NCBI GenBank assembly: GCA_902609685.1
Contig: CACLSR010000003.1
Coordinates: forward strand, 1 to 64,000
Direction: 5' to 3'
Length of the DNA stretch: 64,000 bases
Source: an uncultured Pelagibacteraceae bacterium
Lineage (GTDB): Bacteria > Pseudomonadota > Alphaproteobacteria > Pelagibacterales > Pelagibacteraceae
Positions within the stretch are counted from its first letter, which is position 1. The number at the start of each line of letters is the position of its first letter. The translations under genes and the position numbers were made by a program. Below, piece by piece: positions 44,499-53,628 of the stretch. The notes beneath the pieces are model-generated. The model was given only the letters and a program-made list of their open reading frames with translations. It was not told the origin of the DNA and did no database searches.

Positions 44499-46400
44499 CT
44501 AATGAACAATTTTTGGTTTTAGGCCTAGAGCACCCATTGCTGACCCCTTATCATCTTCTACTTTTAAGTCTTGTTTGTCTGCTGGGTATATATTTTTATT
44601 GATTATATTTTCAATTTCCTCACCAGTTAATGTCTCATAAGTCATAAGAGCTTTAGCAATTTTGTGTAGATCTTCAACTTTTTCAGTCAAAATTTTCTTT
44701 GCAGTATTATAACCCTCATCTATAAGCTTTCTGATTTCTTTGTCTATTTTTTGTGCTACTTCCTCAGAGACTGACTGAGTTTGTGTTACTGATCTTCCTA
44801 AAAAAACCTCTTCTTGATTCTCGCCATATTCAACGGGTCCCATTTCTTCGCTCATTCCATACTTAGTTACCATGGCTCTAGCAAGTTGCGTAGCTTGATT
44901 TATATCTGATCCACTACCTCCACCTGCTCCTGTTGATATATTATCTTTTCCAAAGATTACTTCTTCAGCAACTCTTCCACCAAAACAAACTGCCAACCTT
45001 GCTTTTAAATATTTTATAGAATGACCATGTTTATCTCTTTCTGGCAAATTCATAACCATACCTAATGCTCTACCCCGAGGAATTATAGTTGCTTTATGTA
45101 TAGGATCATAACTTGGCATGTTGAAAGATACCAGCGCATGACCCCCTTCATGATAAGCTGTTAATTTTTTTTCATCCTCTGTCATTACCATCGAACGTCT
45201 TTCGGCTCCCATCATTACTTTATCCTTTGCCTCCTCAAACTCATTTAGTGTAACGATTCTCTTATTTTTTCTAGCAGCCAATAAAGCGGATTCATTTACC
45301 AAATTAGCTAGATCTGCGCCAGAAAAACCAGGTGTACCTCTCGCAATAGTTCTTAAATTAACATCCGGTGCCATTTTTATTTTTTTAACATGAACCTTTA
45401 GAATTTTTTCTCGTCCAATTATATCAGGATTGGATACAACTACTTGTCTATCAAACCTACCTGGTCTTAACAAAGCGGGATCTAATACATCTGGTCTGTT
45501 TGTTGCAGCAATAATTATTACTCCTTCATTAGTATCAAAACCATCCATCTCAACTAAAAGCTGATTAAGAGTTTGTTCTCGTTCATCGTTTCCACCACCT
45601 AAACCAGCACCCCTACTTCTTCCAACAGCATCAATTTCATCTATAAAAATTATACAAGGAGAATTTTTTTTTCCTTGTTCAAACATATCTCTCACTCTAG
45701 AAGCACCAACTCCTACAAACATTTCAACGAAATCTGAACCTGAGATCGTAAAAAATGGTACTCCAGCTTCACCTGCTATCGCTCTAGCTAATAAAGTTTT
45801 TCCAGTGCCTGGTGGACCGACCAATAAAGCACCTCTTGGTATTTTTCCTCCAAGTCTACTAAATTTTCTCGGATCTTTTAAAAATTCTACAATTTCTTCA
45901 ACCTCTTCCTTTGCTTCTTCTACACCTGCAACGTCATTAAATGTAACTTTACCCTTAAGCTCATTCATCATTTTTGCTTTTGATCTTCCAAAACCCATAG
46001 CTCCACCTTTACCACCTTGCATTTGTCTCATGAAAAAAATCCAAACAGCAATTAATAATAACATAGGAAACCATGAAAGCAGGACACCAAATAATGATGG
46101 CATTTTTTCTTCAATAGGTGCAGCTGAAATACTCACTCCTTTTTCAGAAAGTTTTTCAATTAAATTTGGATCGTTAGGAGAATAAGTTGTAAATGAGTTT
46201 CCATTTGAATACACACCTTTAATGTTGTTACCTTGGATTTCTACTTTTAATACTTCTCCATTTTCAACAGATGTCAAGAATTCCGAGAATATAACCTTGT
46301 CCCCACCTCTAATATTTGTTTGGGGATTTTTAAACATATTATAAAGACCAATAGTTAAAAAAACTATGATAGCCCACATTGCAATGTTTTTCATATTCAT
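44499..46400 (-). CDS. ftsH: ATP-dependent membrane metalloprotease FtsH
   Basis: A 633-residue AAA+ protease. Two membrane spans (about 5-22 and 103-124) flank a periplasmic domain. The ATPase has Walker A GPPGTGKT at 195-202, Walker [10 protein letters not shown], the second-region-of-homology Arg run RPGRFDR, and the protease zinc motif HEGGH at 417-421 (HEAGH in most homologues). It degrades misassembled membrane proteins and short-lived regulators, and is restrained by HflKC (16832-18812). The C terminus ends GLKPKIVH. Confidence 0.97.
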   Translation of the reverse strand: MNMKNIAMWAIIVFLTIGLYNMFKNPQTNIRGGDKVIFSEFLTSVENGEVLKVEIQGNNIKGVYSNGNSFTTYSPNDPNLIEKLSEKGVSISAAPIEEKMPSLFGVLLSWFPMLLLIAVWIFFMRQMQGGKGGAMGFGRSKAKMMNELKGKVTFNDVAGVEEAKEEVEEIVEFLKDPRKFSRLGGKIPRGALLVGPPGTGKTLLARAIAGEAGVPFFTISGSDFVEMFVGVGASRVRDMFEQGKKNSPCIIFIDEIDAVGRSRGAGLGGGNDEREQTLNQLLVEMDGFDTNEGVIIIAATNRPDVLDPALLRPGRFDRQVVVSNPDIIGREKILKVHVKKIKMAPDVNLRTIARGTPGFSGADLANLVNESALLAARKNKRIVTLNEFEEAKDKVMMGAERRSMVMTEDEKKLTAYHEGGHALVSFNMPSYDPIHKATIIPRGRALGMVMNLPERDKHGHSIKYLKARLAVCFGGRVAEEVIFGKDNISTGAGGGSGSDINQATQLARAMVTKYGMSEEMGPVEYGENQEEVFLGRSVTQTQSVSEEVAQKIDKEIRKLIDEGYNTAKKILTEKVEDLHKIAKALMTYETLTGEEIENIINKNIYPADKQDLKVEDDKGSAMGALGLKPKIVH

Positions 46401-46432
46401 AGGTATAAAATAAGAATTATTATCAATTTAAC

Positions 46433-46459
46433 AAGTGGCATTTTGTGTAAAGTGGCATT
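46433..46459. repeat. Short direct repeat upstream of ftsH
   Basis: The decamer AAGTGGCATT occurs at 46433-46442 and again at 46450-46459, a spacing of 17 nt. Both copies lie in the 62-nt gap between the tilS stop and the ftsH ATG. On the minus strand a weak TTGTTA/TATTTT pair follows. It could be a regulator site or chance. Confidence 0.35.
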
Positions 46460-46462
46460 ATT

Positions 46463-47491
46463 TTAGTGCTCTTTAGAGATAATTATTGATCGATTGACCT
46501 TTTCAATAATACAACCACCTAATGTGGCTCTATTCAATCGATTATTTTCAACTTCTCGGATAATTTTTTCTAATTTTTTTCCTCTTACAGAATAATATTT
46601 TTTACCAATTAACTTTAATGATTCTGAAAAGGCTCTAAAAATAATCTCTTGGGGTTGAAGAAAAAAATCACTATTGATAACTAGTCTTTTTTTATTATTT
46701 AAAAAAGAGGTATTTTCTCGTAAATTTTTATCAACATAAAACTCAATTACTTTGTTTGCATATTTTAAATTTTTAATCGTTTTTTTTAACTTATTTTTAT
46801 CTAAACCATCTCTTTCAAGATTTTTCATCAATTTTCTTACTCGAACTCTTTGATATTTTTCATCATAGTTTGTTGGATCTTCTACATAAAAATTAAAAAC
46901 TTTTTTGGAAATAAAAATTAAATCCTCTTTTTTTATATCAATTAAAGGTCTTAATATGTTTTTTTTTTTTATAGTTGTCTTTAAATCTAGAGATGTGAGA
47001 CCTTTTATTCCACTACCCCTCAGAAGTCTTATAAAAAAATTTTCAATTAAATCATCCTCGTGATGCCCTATTAAAATATCTTTGATTTTTAATTGATTAC
47101 ATTTCTTGAAAAGTATTTCATATCTTTTTAATCTAGCAATTGACTGGATGCTTTTCTTTGGTTTTTTTCCTTTCCAAGTTAATATTTCTGATTTCATAAA
47201 GTTTTTTTTAAGCAAATTTAAAACAAATATAGCCTCTTTTGTAGACTCGGGTCTAAGTTTATGGTCGATAATATAAAACTTTGATTTTAAATTTTTTTTA
47301 ATTGCATAAATTTTAGATAAAAAAGCTAAAGCAAGACTATCTGGACCACCTGAGACTGCAACTGCAAAACTTTCATCTAAATTTAAAGAAATCTCAAATT
47401 TTTTATAAATTTTATTTATTCTTTTATTATTTAAGTTATCTCTTAAAAATTTAGGAATTTTGTTTGTTGCATTCGAATTTCTGAGACTCAT
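46463..47491 (-). CDS. tilS: tRNA(Ile)-lysidine synthetase
   Basis: Modifies C34 of the minor tRNA-Ile to lysidine. The 342-residue protein has the PP-loop AVSGGPDSLALAF near 45 (SGGPDS at 47-52), the IDHKLRPES stretch and IGHHEDDLIENFFIRLLRGSG. Downstream, it is shorter than E. coli TilS (432) and lacks most of the C-terminal domains. Its ATG lies 41 nt inside cpoB, and there is no alternative ATG, GTG or TTG codon soon after, so the long overlap appears real. Confidence 0.93.
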   Translation of the reverse strand: MSLRNSNATNKIPKFLRDNLNNKRINKIYKKFEISLNLDESFAVAVSGGPDSLALAFLSKIYAIKKNLKSKFYIIDHKLRPESTKEAIFVLNLLKKNFMKSEILTWKGKKPKKSIQSIARLKRYEILFKKCNQLKIKDILIGHHEDDLIENFFIRLLRGSGIKGLTSLDLKTTIKKKNILRPLIDIKKEDLIFISKKVFNFYVEDPTNYDEKYQRVRVRKLMKNLERDGLDKNKLKKTIKNLKYANKVIEFYVDKNLRENTSFLNNKKRLVINSDFFLQPQEIIFRAFSESLKLIGKKYYSVRGKKLEKIIREVENNRLNRATLGGCIIEKVNRSIIISKEH

Positions 47492-48449
47492 ATTTAGCTT
47501 TTTGTATCACAGATTGGTTTGCCTCTGGATATTGTTCTTCAACACCATTGATCATTTTGCAACCTTGGTCTTTTTCTCCAATTTGTACCATTGATACACC
47601 AAGCTTTAATAAGTTTATAGGTGCTTTTTCACCTTTAGGGTATCTCTGATAACCTTCCAAATATGCTGAGGCTGCATCCGTATACAATTGTCGTATCCTA
47701 AAAGTTTCTGCATACCAATATTGAGCATTACCAGCTAGATTATGTTCAGGATTTGTGTCAACGAACTCTCTGAATGCTCTTTCAGCAGTTGAATAATCAC
47801 CAACTTTTAAAAAGCTTGTAGCAAACTGATATTGCTTATCTGGAGAACCATTTGGAAGAATTTTTTCTTCAGCTTGAAAAGTTTCAGTTACTACTAAAGC
47901 TGTTGAGTCTACAGAATTTGTTTTTTGTGATGTTTCGTTTGTCGCTGTATCTTTATATGATATCGATCCCAAATCTTGAGGTTGAGAACTTCCAGGCAAA
48001 ACTTCTATTTGTTCATTATTTGTTTTTTTTGTTAATTTATTTGTAGTTGCATCAGAAGACACAACATTTTCCAAGTCCTGAAATCTTATTTGATTATCTG
48101 CTTGCACTTTTGACATCCTGCTGGATAGTTTGTCTAACTTAAAATTTATTTCTTCAAACTTATTTGTAAGTTCCTGAAATTGATTTTCAATTTCTGAAAG
48201 TTTTAATAAATGTCTTGTTAGAACATCTTCTGAATTATTATCTAAATTTGAATTTAAATTTATAGAACTATCACTATTTAATTCTATTGATCCTGAGTAT
48301 ACTGCTTTTTCTAGTGTCTTTATATCTTTCTGAAGTTGATCTAATATTTCATAAATATTATGATTGTCAGCATAAGAATAAGTTATCAAAAAAAAATTAC
48401 TTAAACAAAGTGTAATAATTTTAAATTTTCTTAAAATGTGTCGCATCAA
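47451..48449 (-). CDS. cpoB: Tol-Pal accessory protein CpoB/YbgF
   Basis: A 332-residue periplasmic protein: signal peptide (about 1-27, ending YSYADN), an N-terminal coiled coil (about 33-130, LSEIENQFQELTNKFEEINFKLDKL), a low-complexity Thr/Ser/Asn linker and a C-terminal TPR domain (about 205-325, YQFATSFLKVGDYSTAERAFREF). CpoB coordinates outer-membrane constriction with cell wall synthesis. It follows pal after 80 nt that contain a strong terminator, so it probably has its own promoter and heads the tilS-ftsH run. Confidence 0.9.
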   Translation of the reverse strand: MMRHILRKFKIITLCLSNFFLITYSYADNHNIYEILDQLQKDIKTLEKAVYSGSIELNSDSSINLNSNLDNNSEDVLTRHLLKLSEIENQFQELTNKFEEINFKLDKLSSRMSKVQADNQIRFQDLENVVSSDATTNKLTKKTNNEQIEVLPGSSQPQDLGSISYKDTATNETSQKTNSVDSTALVVTETFQAEEKILPNGSPDKQYQFATSFLKVGDYSTAERAFREFVDTNPEHNLAGNAQYWYAETFRIRQLYTDAASAYLEGYQRYPKGEKAPINLLKLGVSMVQIGEKDQGCKMINGVEEQYPEANQSVIQKAKYESQKFECNKQNS

Positions 48450-48472
48450 AATAATCTTATGATTAAAATAAT

Positions 48473-48516
48473 GGCAAAAAAAAGACCCTTAACTAATTGA
48501 ATTAATTAAGGGTCTT
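48473..48516 (-). terminator. Rho-independent terminator after pal
   Basis: On the minus strand AAGACCCTTAA pairs with TTAAGGGTCTT (48482-48516, an 11-bp perfect stem with a 13-nt A/T loop), followed by a run of eight to nine T (A run at 48474-48481 on plus). Flanking A and T tracts on both sides could also allow it to work in the other direction. It ends the tol-pal transcript, 14 nt past the pal stop. Confidence 0.9.
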
Positions 48517-48529
48517 AAATTTTTTAAAA

Positions 48530-49009
48530 TTAATTTGCTTTTACTGTGACAGATCTTCTGTTTTTTGACCAAGCCAAAGGATTAGAACCAGAGTCAACTG
48601 GTCTTTCTTTTCCATAACTTAGAACTGAAATCCTATTAGAGGAAATCCCATAAGTCATTAAATAATCTTTAGCAGCATTAGCTCTTCTTTCACCTAACGC
48701 TAAGTTATACTCTCTTGTTCCTCTTTCGTCAGCATGTCCTTCAAGTACGATTGTAATGTCAGAATTTTTTCTTAACCATGCCGCTTGTTTTCTTAAAGTT
48801 TCTCTTGATGCAGTAGTCAAAACTGACTCATTAGTTGCAAAGAAAACTCTGTCAGGAACACCTGAAGCTAAATATTCAACTGTATCAGTCCCAGTGTAAA
48901 CATCTCCTTGCATTTGTCCTGTAGATTTTTTTGATGTTGCGCAAGCAGACAACACTAAACATGCAAATAATACTAAAAAAGTGTTTTTTAAAATTTTGTT
49001 TAATTTCAT
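48530..49009 (-). CDS. pal: Peptidoglycan-associated lipoprotein Pal
   Basis: About 159 residues from the ATG at 49009, which has AAGGAGC 4-5 nt upstream; a longer frame to 49051 would bury the signal peptide and is rejected. It has a lipoprotein signal with lipobox LSAC (lipid-bearing Cys23) and an OmpA-like peptidoglycan-binding domain (about 50-155) with ITIVLEGHADERGTREYNLALG. It links the outer membrane to peptidoglycan and to TolB during division. Confidence 0.96.
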   Translation of the reverse strand: MKLNKILKNTFLVLFACLVLSACATSKKSTGQMQGDVYTGTDTVEYLASGVPDRVFFATNESVLTTASRETLRKQAAWLRKNSDITIVLEGHADERGTREYNLALGERRANAAKDYLMTYGISSNRISVLSYGKERPVDSGSNPLAWSKNRRSVTVKAN

Positions 49010-49031
49010 TAATGCTCCTTGGTCAATATTT

Positions 49032-49037
49032 CTTATA
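49032..49037 (-). promoter_or_regulatory. Possible -10 box upstream of pal
   Basis: TATAAG (49037-49032 on minus) lies 23 nt upstream of the pal ATG in the 85-nt gap after tolB; a poor TTAATT is 18 nt further upstream. The gap is unusually long for this operon, so separate extra transcription of the abundant lipoprotein is plausible. Weak evidence. Confidence 0.25.
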
Positions 49038-49094
49038 ACTAACTTTTTCACAACTAATTAAATGTTTCAAGGTAAAAAATCAACATATTTTCAG

Positions 49095-50435
49095 TTAATT
49101 ACTTAATAAAGATGACCATGATGGGTCTGATGCATCAGTTGGGGTATCTACAAGCCTTTCATTGTAGCCTGTTAAATCAATTGACCACAATTTAGCAGAA
49201 AAACCCTCTCCTTTATCATCAGTTTTAGTCTCTCTATAAAAAATTAAAACTCGTCCATTAGGTGACCAGGAAGGAGCTTCTTGATAAAAATTTTCTGTCA
49301 ACAATCTCTCACCAGATCCATCAGTCCGCATCACACCGATGTAGAATTTACCTTTATGTAATTTTGTAAAAGCAATTAAATCACCTCTTGGAGACCAAAC
49401 TGGGGTACCATATAAACCATTTCCAAAAGAAATTCTTTTAACATTACTACCATCACTTTTCATAACATAAATTTGTTGGTACCCACTTCTGTCAGAGTTA
49501 AAACAAATAAATTTTCCATCCGGGGAATAAGATGGTGATGTATCTATAGAGGGATGATTGGTAATTTTCTCTACAATTCTATTTTCTAAATCCATTGTAT
49601 AAATATCTGAATTTCCATCTTTAGCAAAACTCATTATAATTTTTTTTCCGTCTGGAGAAAATCTAGGAGCAAAAGTCATTCCTGGAAAATCACCTACCAC
49701 TTCTTGAATACCTGTTTCTATATCAAGAAGATAAACTCTAGGTAAATTTCTAAAGTAAGATAAATATGTAACCATTTGACTTGTAGGATTAAACCTTGGT
49801 GTCAAAACAAGTTCATTTCCTAAAGTTAAAAATTTATTATTTGCACCATCTTGATCCATGATAGCTAATTTTTTAATTCTCTTTGTTTTTGGCCCTTCTT
49901 CAGCGACATAGATTATCCTCGTATCAAAATAACCTTTTTCTCCAGTCAATCTCTCATAAACTTTATCTGTAATTATATGGCCAACACGTCTCCAGTTGTT
50001 TGGAACTGTCGTAAATGCTAGAGCCATCATTTCTTTTCCAGCCAGCACATCCCATAATCTAAACTCAACTCTAAGTTTATCATCAACATTTTTTACTTTA
50101 CCTGTGATTAAAGCTTGAGCTTTAATTAAATTCCAATCCTCAAAACGTGGTTTTAGATGAGCAATATCAGGCGCTTGTAGAAAAGCATTTTTATCTAATG
50201 GATTAAAAAGACCTGAAGTTTTTAAATTTTTTTCGATAACTTTAGAAATTTCTGATCCAATATCTTTTTTTTTTAAAGTTTTCTCGAAATTCTTTTTTGA
50301 TTCATCGTCAATTGATAATGGTGACACTGCAATAGGGAGTGGATTCAAATTTCCTCGTGTAATATCAACCTCAATTAAACCTAATGCATTAGTAGGTAAA
50401 ATAAATATTAAAAATAAAATAATTAGATTTCTCAT
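49095..50435 (-). CDS. tolB: Tol-Pal periplasmic protein TolB
   Basis: A 446-residue periplasmic protein with a signal peptide (about 1-18), an N-terminal domain binding TolA ([15 protein letters not shown] near 23) and a six-bladed beta-propeller with repeats such as [16 protein letters not shown] and [20 protein letters not shown] that bind Pal. Order tolQ-tolR-tolA-tolB-pal is canonical. It lies 9 nt after tolA. Confidence 0.96.
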   Translation of the reverse strand: MRNLIILFLIFILPTNALGLIEVDITRGNLNPLPIAVSPLSIDDESKKNFEKTLKKKDIGSEISKVIEKNLKTSGLFNPLDKNAFLQAPDIAHLKPRFEDWNLIKAQALITGKVKNVDDKLRVEFRLWDVLAGKEMMALAFTTVPNNWRRVGHIITDKVYERLTGEKGYFDTRIIYVAEEGPKTKRIKKLAIMDQDGANNKFLTLGNELVLTPRFNPTSQMVTYLSYFRNLPRVYLLDIETGIQEVVGDFPGMTFAPRFSPDGKKIIMSFAKDGNSDIYTMDLENRIVEKITNHPSIDTSPSYSPDGKFICFNSDRSGYQQIYVMKSDGSNVKRISFGNGLYGTPVWSPRGDLIAFTKLHKGKFYIGVMRTDGSGERLLTENFYQEAPSWSPNGRVLIFYRETKTDDKGEGFSAKLWSIDLTGYNERLVDTPTDASDPSWSSLLSN

Positions 50436-50444
50436 AAAAATATT

Positions 50445-51254
50445 CTATCCCTCTAACATTTCTCTTGCATCAAAATTTAATTGTAATTCTTTCCATCGCT
50501 CATAACCAGTTGTAGGAACTCTTAAAGGCTGGCATAATTTTATTGCTCTTAAAGCACTTTCCGCTAAAACCTTATAAAAACCTTGACCAGGTTTATTCAT
50601 TCTTGCATGATCCAAAATCTCTGAATCTTGAATTGTTCCATCTGGATTCAGTTGAAGTTTAATTCTCACTAATAAATTTTCATTGTAAGGCAGACCCAAA
50701 GGAATACTCCAACAACCAAATATTTGGGCTTTTAAAGCATCCTCTTCGCTTAAAGATAAACCTGCGTTCTCAACATTCTTTTTTTGATCTTGTGTAATTT
50801 TGTTATTTTTTTTTATCGTTTCAGCACTTTCAACTTTAGATTTATCGATTAAGGCTGCAATATTATTTGGATCGAATAACTCTTTTTTTTCAAATTCAGA
50901 AACTTGTTTAACCTCGTTGTCAATTTTTTCTGGATTTTGTTTATCTTCTTTTATTTTCTCAACCTTTTTAGGCTTATCATCTGGTAATGGAACCGCATCT
51001 GGTTTGATTTTTTTTACTTTTTTTGGGGGAGCTTGTTCAGATACCAACTTTTTTTCTTTCTCTTTAATTTTTTCTATAATCTTTTTTGCTTTAGGTGCGT
51101 ATGGAATATTGGTTTTATCTGTGATCTGTATTAATTCTACAGATACTATCGGGGGAAGATCAATTGGTTTTTTAGCTAAGAAAGGTAAACTAAAAGCTGT
51201 AATCATTATTAAAAATAGATGTGATACAGAAGATATAATTATACTTCTATTCAC
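50445..51254 (-). CDS. tolA: TolA, energy-transducing protein
   Basis: A 269-residue protein with one N-terminal membrane anchor (about 8-27, SVSHLFLIMITAFSLPFLA), a Lys/Glu/Pro-rich linker (about 55-165) and a C-terminal TonB/TolA domain with IFGCWSIPLGLPYNENLLVRIKL read across residues 179-201. The linker is much shorter than E. coli's alpha-helical TolAII. It transmits proton-motive energy from TolQR to TolB-Pal. It is 3 nt after tolR. Confidence 0.88.
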   Translation of the reverse strand: MNRSIIISSVSHLFLIMITAFSLPFLAKKPIDLPPIVSVELIQITDKTNIPYAPKAKKIIEKIKEKEKKLVSEQAPPKKVKKIKPDAVPLPDDKPKKVEKIKEDKQNPEKIDNEVKQVSEFEKKELFDPNNIAALIDKSKVESAETIKKNNKITQDQKKNVENAGLSLSEEDALKAQIFGCWSIPLGLPYNENLLVRIKLQLNPDGTIQDSEILDHARMNKPGQGFYKVLAESALRAIKLCQPLRVPTTGYERWKELQLNFDAREMLEG

Positions 51255-51257
51255 TTC

Positions 51258-51674
51258 TTACCTTTCTTTATATGGTTCAGATATAAGTGCTACTTTGGTA
51301 AAACCAGACCCAGATAGTAAGCCCATAATTTCCAATACTCTTCCATAATTAATTGTTTTATCACCCCTTACATAAATTCTTGTATCAGTTCTATTCTTTG
51401 AAACTGCTAAGACTTTTGCTATTATTTTTTCATATTCAACTTTTGACTCTTGAATATAAATTTCACCTTTAGAGTTTATTGTCAAAGTCAGTGGTTCAGC
51501 TTCCTCAGGAAGAGAGTCGGCAGAACTTTCTGGTAAATCAACCTGAACGCCTACTGTTAACAACGGGGCGGTAACCATAAAAATAATTAAAAGCACCAAC
51601 ATTACATCCACAAATGGTGTTACATTTATTTCGCTCATTGGTTCTTTTGATGAACGATTTAATTTAAAAGCCAT
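51258..51674 (-). CDS. tolR: TolR, ExbD-family proton channel subunit
   Basis: A 138-residue protein with one transmembrane helix holding the essential proton-path Asp (Asp23 in VTPFVDVMLVLLIIFMV) and a periplasmic domain with YVRGDKTINYGRVLEIMGLL. Works with TolQ to harvest the proton-motive force. Its ATG is 1 nt after the tolQ stop. Confidence 0.96.
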   Translation of the reverse strand: MAFKLNRSSKEPMSEINVTPFVDVMLVLLIIFMVTAPLLTVGVQVDLPESSADSLPEEAEPLTLTINSKGEIYIQESKVEYEKIIAKVLAVSKNRTDTRIYVRGDKTINYGRVLEIMGLLSGSGFTKVALISEPYKER

Positions 51675-51675
51675 T

Positions 51676-52350
51676 TTAGATAATCGTTAAAAATCTTTTT
51701 GAGAAATTTTCTAATTTTTGGGAATACTTAATTGAGTCATTATTAAATTTATTATATGCGACAACCGCAGGTATTGCTGCTAGTAGACCTAACGCAGTTG
51801 CGAATAGTGCTTCAGCTATTCCAGGTGCAACAATTGCCAAACTGGTATTTCTTGAAATTGCTATAGATTGAAAAGAGTTCATAATTCCCCAAACTGTTCC
51901 GAATAGGCCTATGAATGGAGCTGTTGATCCAACTGTCGCTAAAAAAGTAAAACCTTTAGTGATTTTTGATATTTGTTTTTCAATACCCGTCTCTAACATT
52001 GTGGTCATTCTATTGTTTAAGTCTGTTCTAGATCTTCTCTTCAATAAGTTTTGCATCGCATCTTTAAATATTAAAGCCATCGGGTCTTGAACGTTTGCTG
52101 GTAGATTATTGTAAAAAGTTTCTGCAGATTTAGAATTCCAAAACTTTGCTTCAAACTCTTCAGTAGATTGATTTATTTTTTTAAACAATCTATATTTTTC
52201 AATTATTACTGCCCATGAATATATAGAACAAGCAATTAACATTATGATAACTGACTTAACAATTATGTCAGCTCTAATAAATAAATTTATTAGAGAAAAA
52301 TCAGCACTTGAGGCTAGCCCAACTGCTTGAGACGTGATATCAGCTTCCAT
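51676..52350 (-). CDS. tolQ: TolQ, ExbB-family proton channel subunit
   Basis: A 224-residue inner-membrane protein with three spans (about 28-48, 133-155, 170-195). The conserved channel text FLATVGSTAPFIGLFGTVWGIMNSF and PGIAEALFATALGLLAAIPAVVAYN are present. It heads the tol cluster. The usual upstream ybgC thioesterase gene is absent; 50 nt separate it from the RuvC-like gene. Confidence 0.96.
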   Translation of the reverse strand: MEADITSQAVGLASSADFSLINLFIRADIIVKSVIIMLIACSIYSWAVIIEKYRLFKKINQSTEEFEAKFWNSKSAETFYNNLPANVQDPMALIFKDAMQNLLKRRSRTDLNNRMTTMLETGIEKQISKITKGFTFLATVGSTAPFIGLFGTVWGIMNSFQSIAISRNTSLAIVAPGIAEALFATALGLLAAIPAVVAYNKFNNDSIKYSQKLENFSKRFLTII

Positions 52351-52400
52351 ATCGTCTTCTCACACTTAAATGTGTCATGATTTTGTCTGAATATTTAAAG

Positions 52401-52895
52401 CTATTCGTCAATTTTGTAAGTTTCATGATAAAAACTTGCTATCAAAATCGCATCAGCTTTGTTTGAATCTTTCTTTCTTGATAATTGAGAGGAAAAATAA
52501 GGAAATATTTCTATTGCTCTTGTCCTGCTGGCATCTTTCTCAGAATTTAAAAGATTAAAATATTTTTTCCATTTTGCGGGCCTTACAAAATACATAGGCA
52601 ATTGCATTGCAGTGCAAATACCCTTTAAAATTCCAAACGATTGTCCGAAATTAAACATACTAGTAACACCTTGACCAGGCATTGCAGAAACGTGTTCAAT
52701 AACAACTCTAATTTGATTTTTTTCAAATTGTTTAATTCTTTTACTAATTTCATTATAAACTTGCGAGCCATTTACTTGTTTTTTATTTTTTTTCCCATCT
52801 GTCATTACAGGCATTTCAATTACGTCTATGATTTTTCCATTATCTAAAAAACAAATTGAACCAGAAATTCCAGGATCTATACCTATTATTAACAT
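52401..52895 (-). CDS. Phage-type RuvC-like Holliday junction endonuclease
   Basis: A 164-residue RNase H-fold nuclease. Acidic active-site residues are readable: Asp7 in GIDPGISGS, Glu67 in VVIEHV, Asp143 and Asp148 in KKDSNKADAILIA. The MPGQGVTSMFNFGQSFGILKG segment and RPAKWKKYF are typical of RuvC-like proteins of phages and some alphaproteobacteria, and differ from canonical RuvC, which lacks the MPGQG loop. It sits 3 nt after yebC, the exact place of ruvC in related genomes, but ruvA and ruvB do not follow. Likely resolves four-way junctions; partner helicase not visible here. Confidence 0.8.
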   Translation of the reverse strand: MLIIGIDPGISGSICFLDNGKIIDVIEMPVMTDGKKNKKQVNGSQVYNEISKRIKQFEKNQIRVVIEHVSAMPGQGVTSMFNFGQSFGILKGICTAMQLPMYFVRPAKWKKYFNLLNSEKDASRTRAIEIFPYFSSQLSRKKDSNKADAILIASFYHETYKIDE

Positions 52896-52898
52896 AAT

Positions 52899-53621
52899 TT
52901 AATTTACAAATTCAGCATTAGAATAAACATTTTGCACATCATCATTGTCTTCAAGTAATTCAAAGAAATTTATTAAATCTTCATTTTTTTCTTTAGAAAT
53001 TTTTACACTATTAAGTGGCACCCATTCAATTTCTGTTGAGATGAAATTAGTAATTTCTTTTTCCAATTCTTTCTTAACATTATAAATTTCACTAACAGGA
53101 CATTGTATTTCGTGAAAATCGTTTTCCGATTTACATTCATCAGCTCCAGCATTGGTGGCTAGCTCAAAAATTTGATCATCAGAAACCTCTTTTTTATCGA
53201 TCTTTATTATTCCTAATTGATTAAAATTATGAGAAGCAGAACCTTGGGTTCCTAGATTGCCGCCAGATTTTTGAAAAATTGTTCTAATACTGGACGCTGT
53301 TCTATTTTTATTATCTGTTAATGCTTCTATTATTACTGCTACTTTTTCTGGTCCAAAGCCTTCATATCTTAAATTTTCAAAATTTGACACGGTGCTAACT
53401 GAAGATTTATCAATCGCTCTTTCTATATTTTCTTTGGGCATATTTGCTGATCTTGCAGCTTGGATCGCAGATCTTAATCTTGGATTCATTGCTGGATCTT
53501 TTTCCCCAAGTTTTGCTGCAACAGTAATTTCTTTTGACAACTTTGAAAAAATTTTAGATCTTTGCTTATCAGCTTTACCTTTTTTATGCTTTATTCCTGC
53601 CCAATGAGAATGTCCTGCCAT
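52899..53621 (-). CDS. yebC: YebC/PmpR-family transcription/translation factor
   Basis: A 240-residue protein with the near-invariant N terminus MAGHSHWAGIKHKKGKADK and the later RTASSIRTIFQKSGGNLGTQGS. Family members bind DNA and, in some bacteria, relieve ribosome stalling at prolines, cooperating in function with EF-P (also in this window). Length is normal. It starts 7 nt after the phosphodiesterase gene. Confidence 0.95.
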   Translation of the reverse strand: MAGHSHWAGIKHKKGKADKQRSKIFSKLSKEITVAAKLGEKDPAMNPRLRSAIQAARSANMPKENIERAIDKSSVSTVSNFENLRYEGFGPEKVAVIIEALTDNKNRTASSIRTIFQKSGGNLGTQGSASHNFNQLGIIKIDKKEVSDDQIFELATNAGADECKSENDFHEIQCPVSEIYNVKKELEKEITNFISTEIEWVPLNSVKISKEKNEDLINFFELLEDNDDVQNVYSNAEFVN

Positions 53622-53628
53622 AAACTAA

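Noticed and set aside
45805..46185. 126-residue plus-strand ORF within ftsH
   Set aside because: Antisense of well-conserved ftsH; no independent signal.
50800..51348. 182-residue plus-strand ORF opposite tolA/tolR
   Set aside because: Ser/Phe-rich mirror of Lys/Glu-rich tolA, with no motif, RBS or promoter; a codon-bias shadow.
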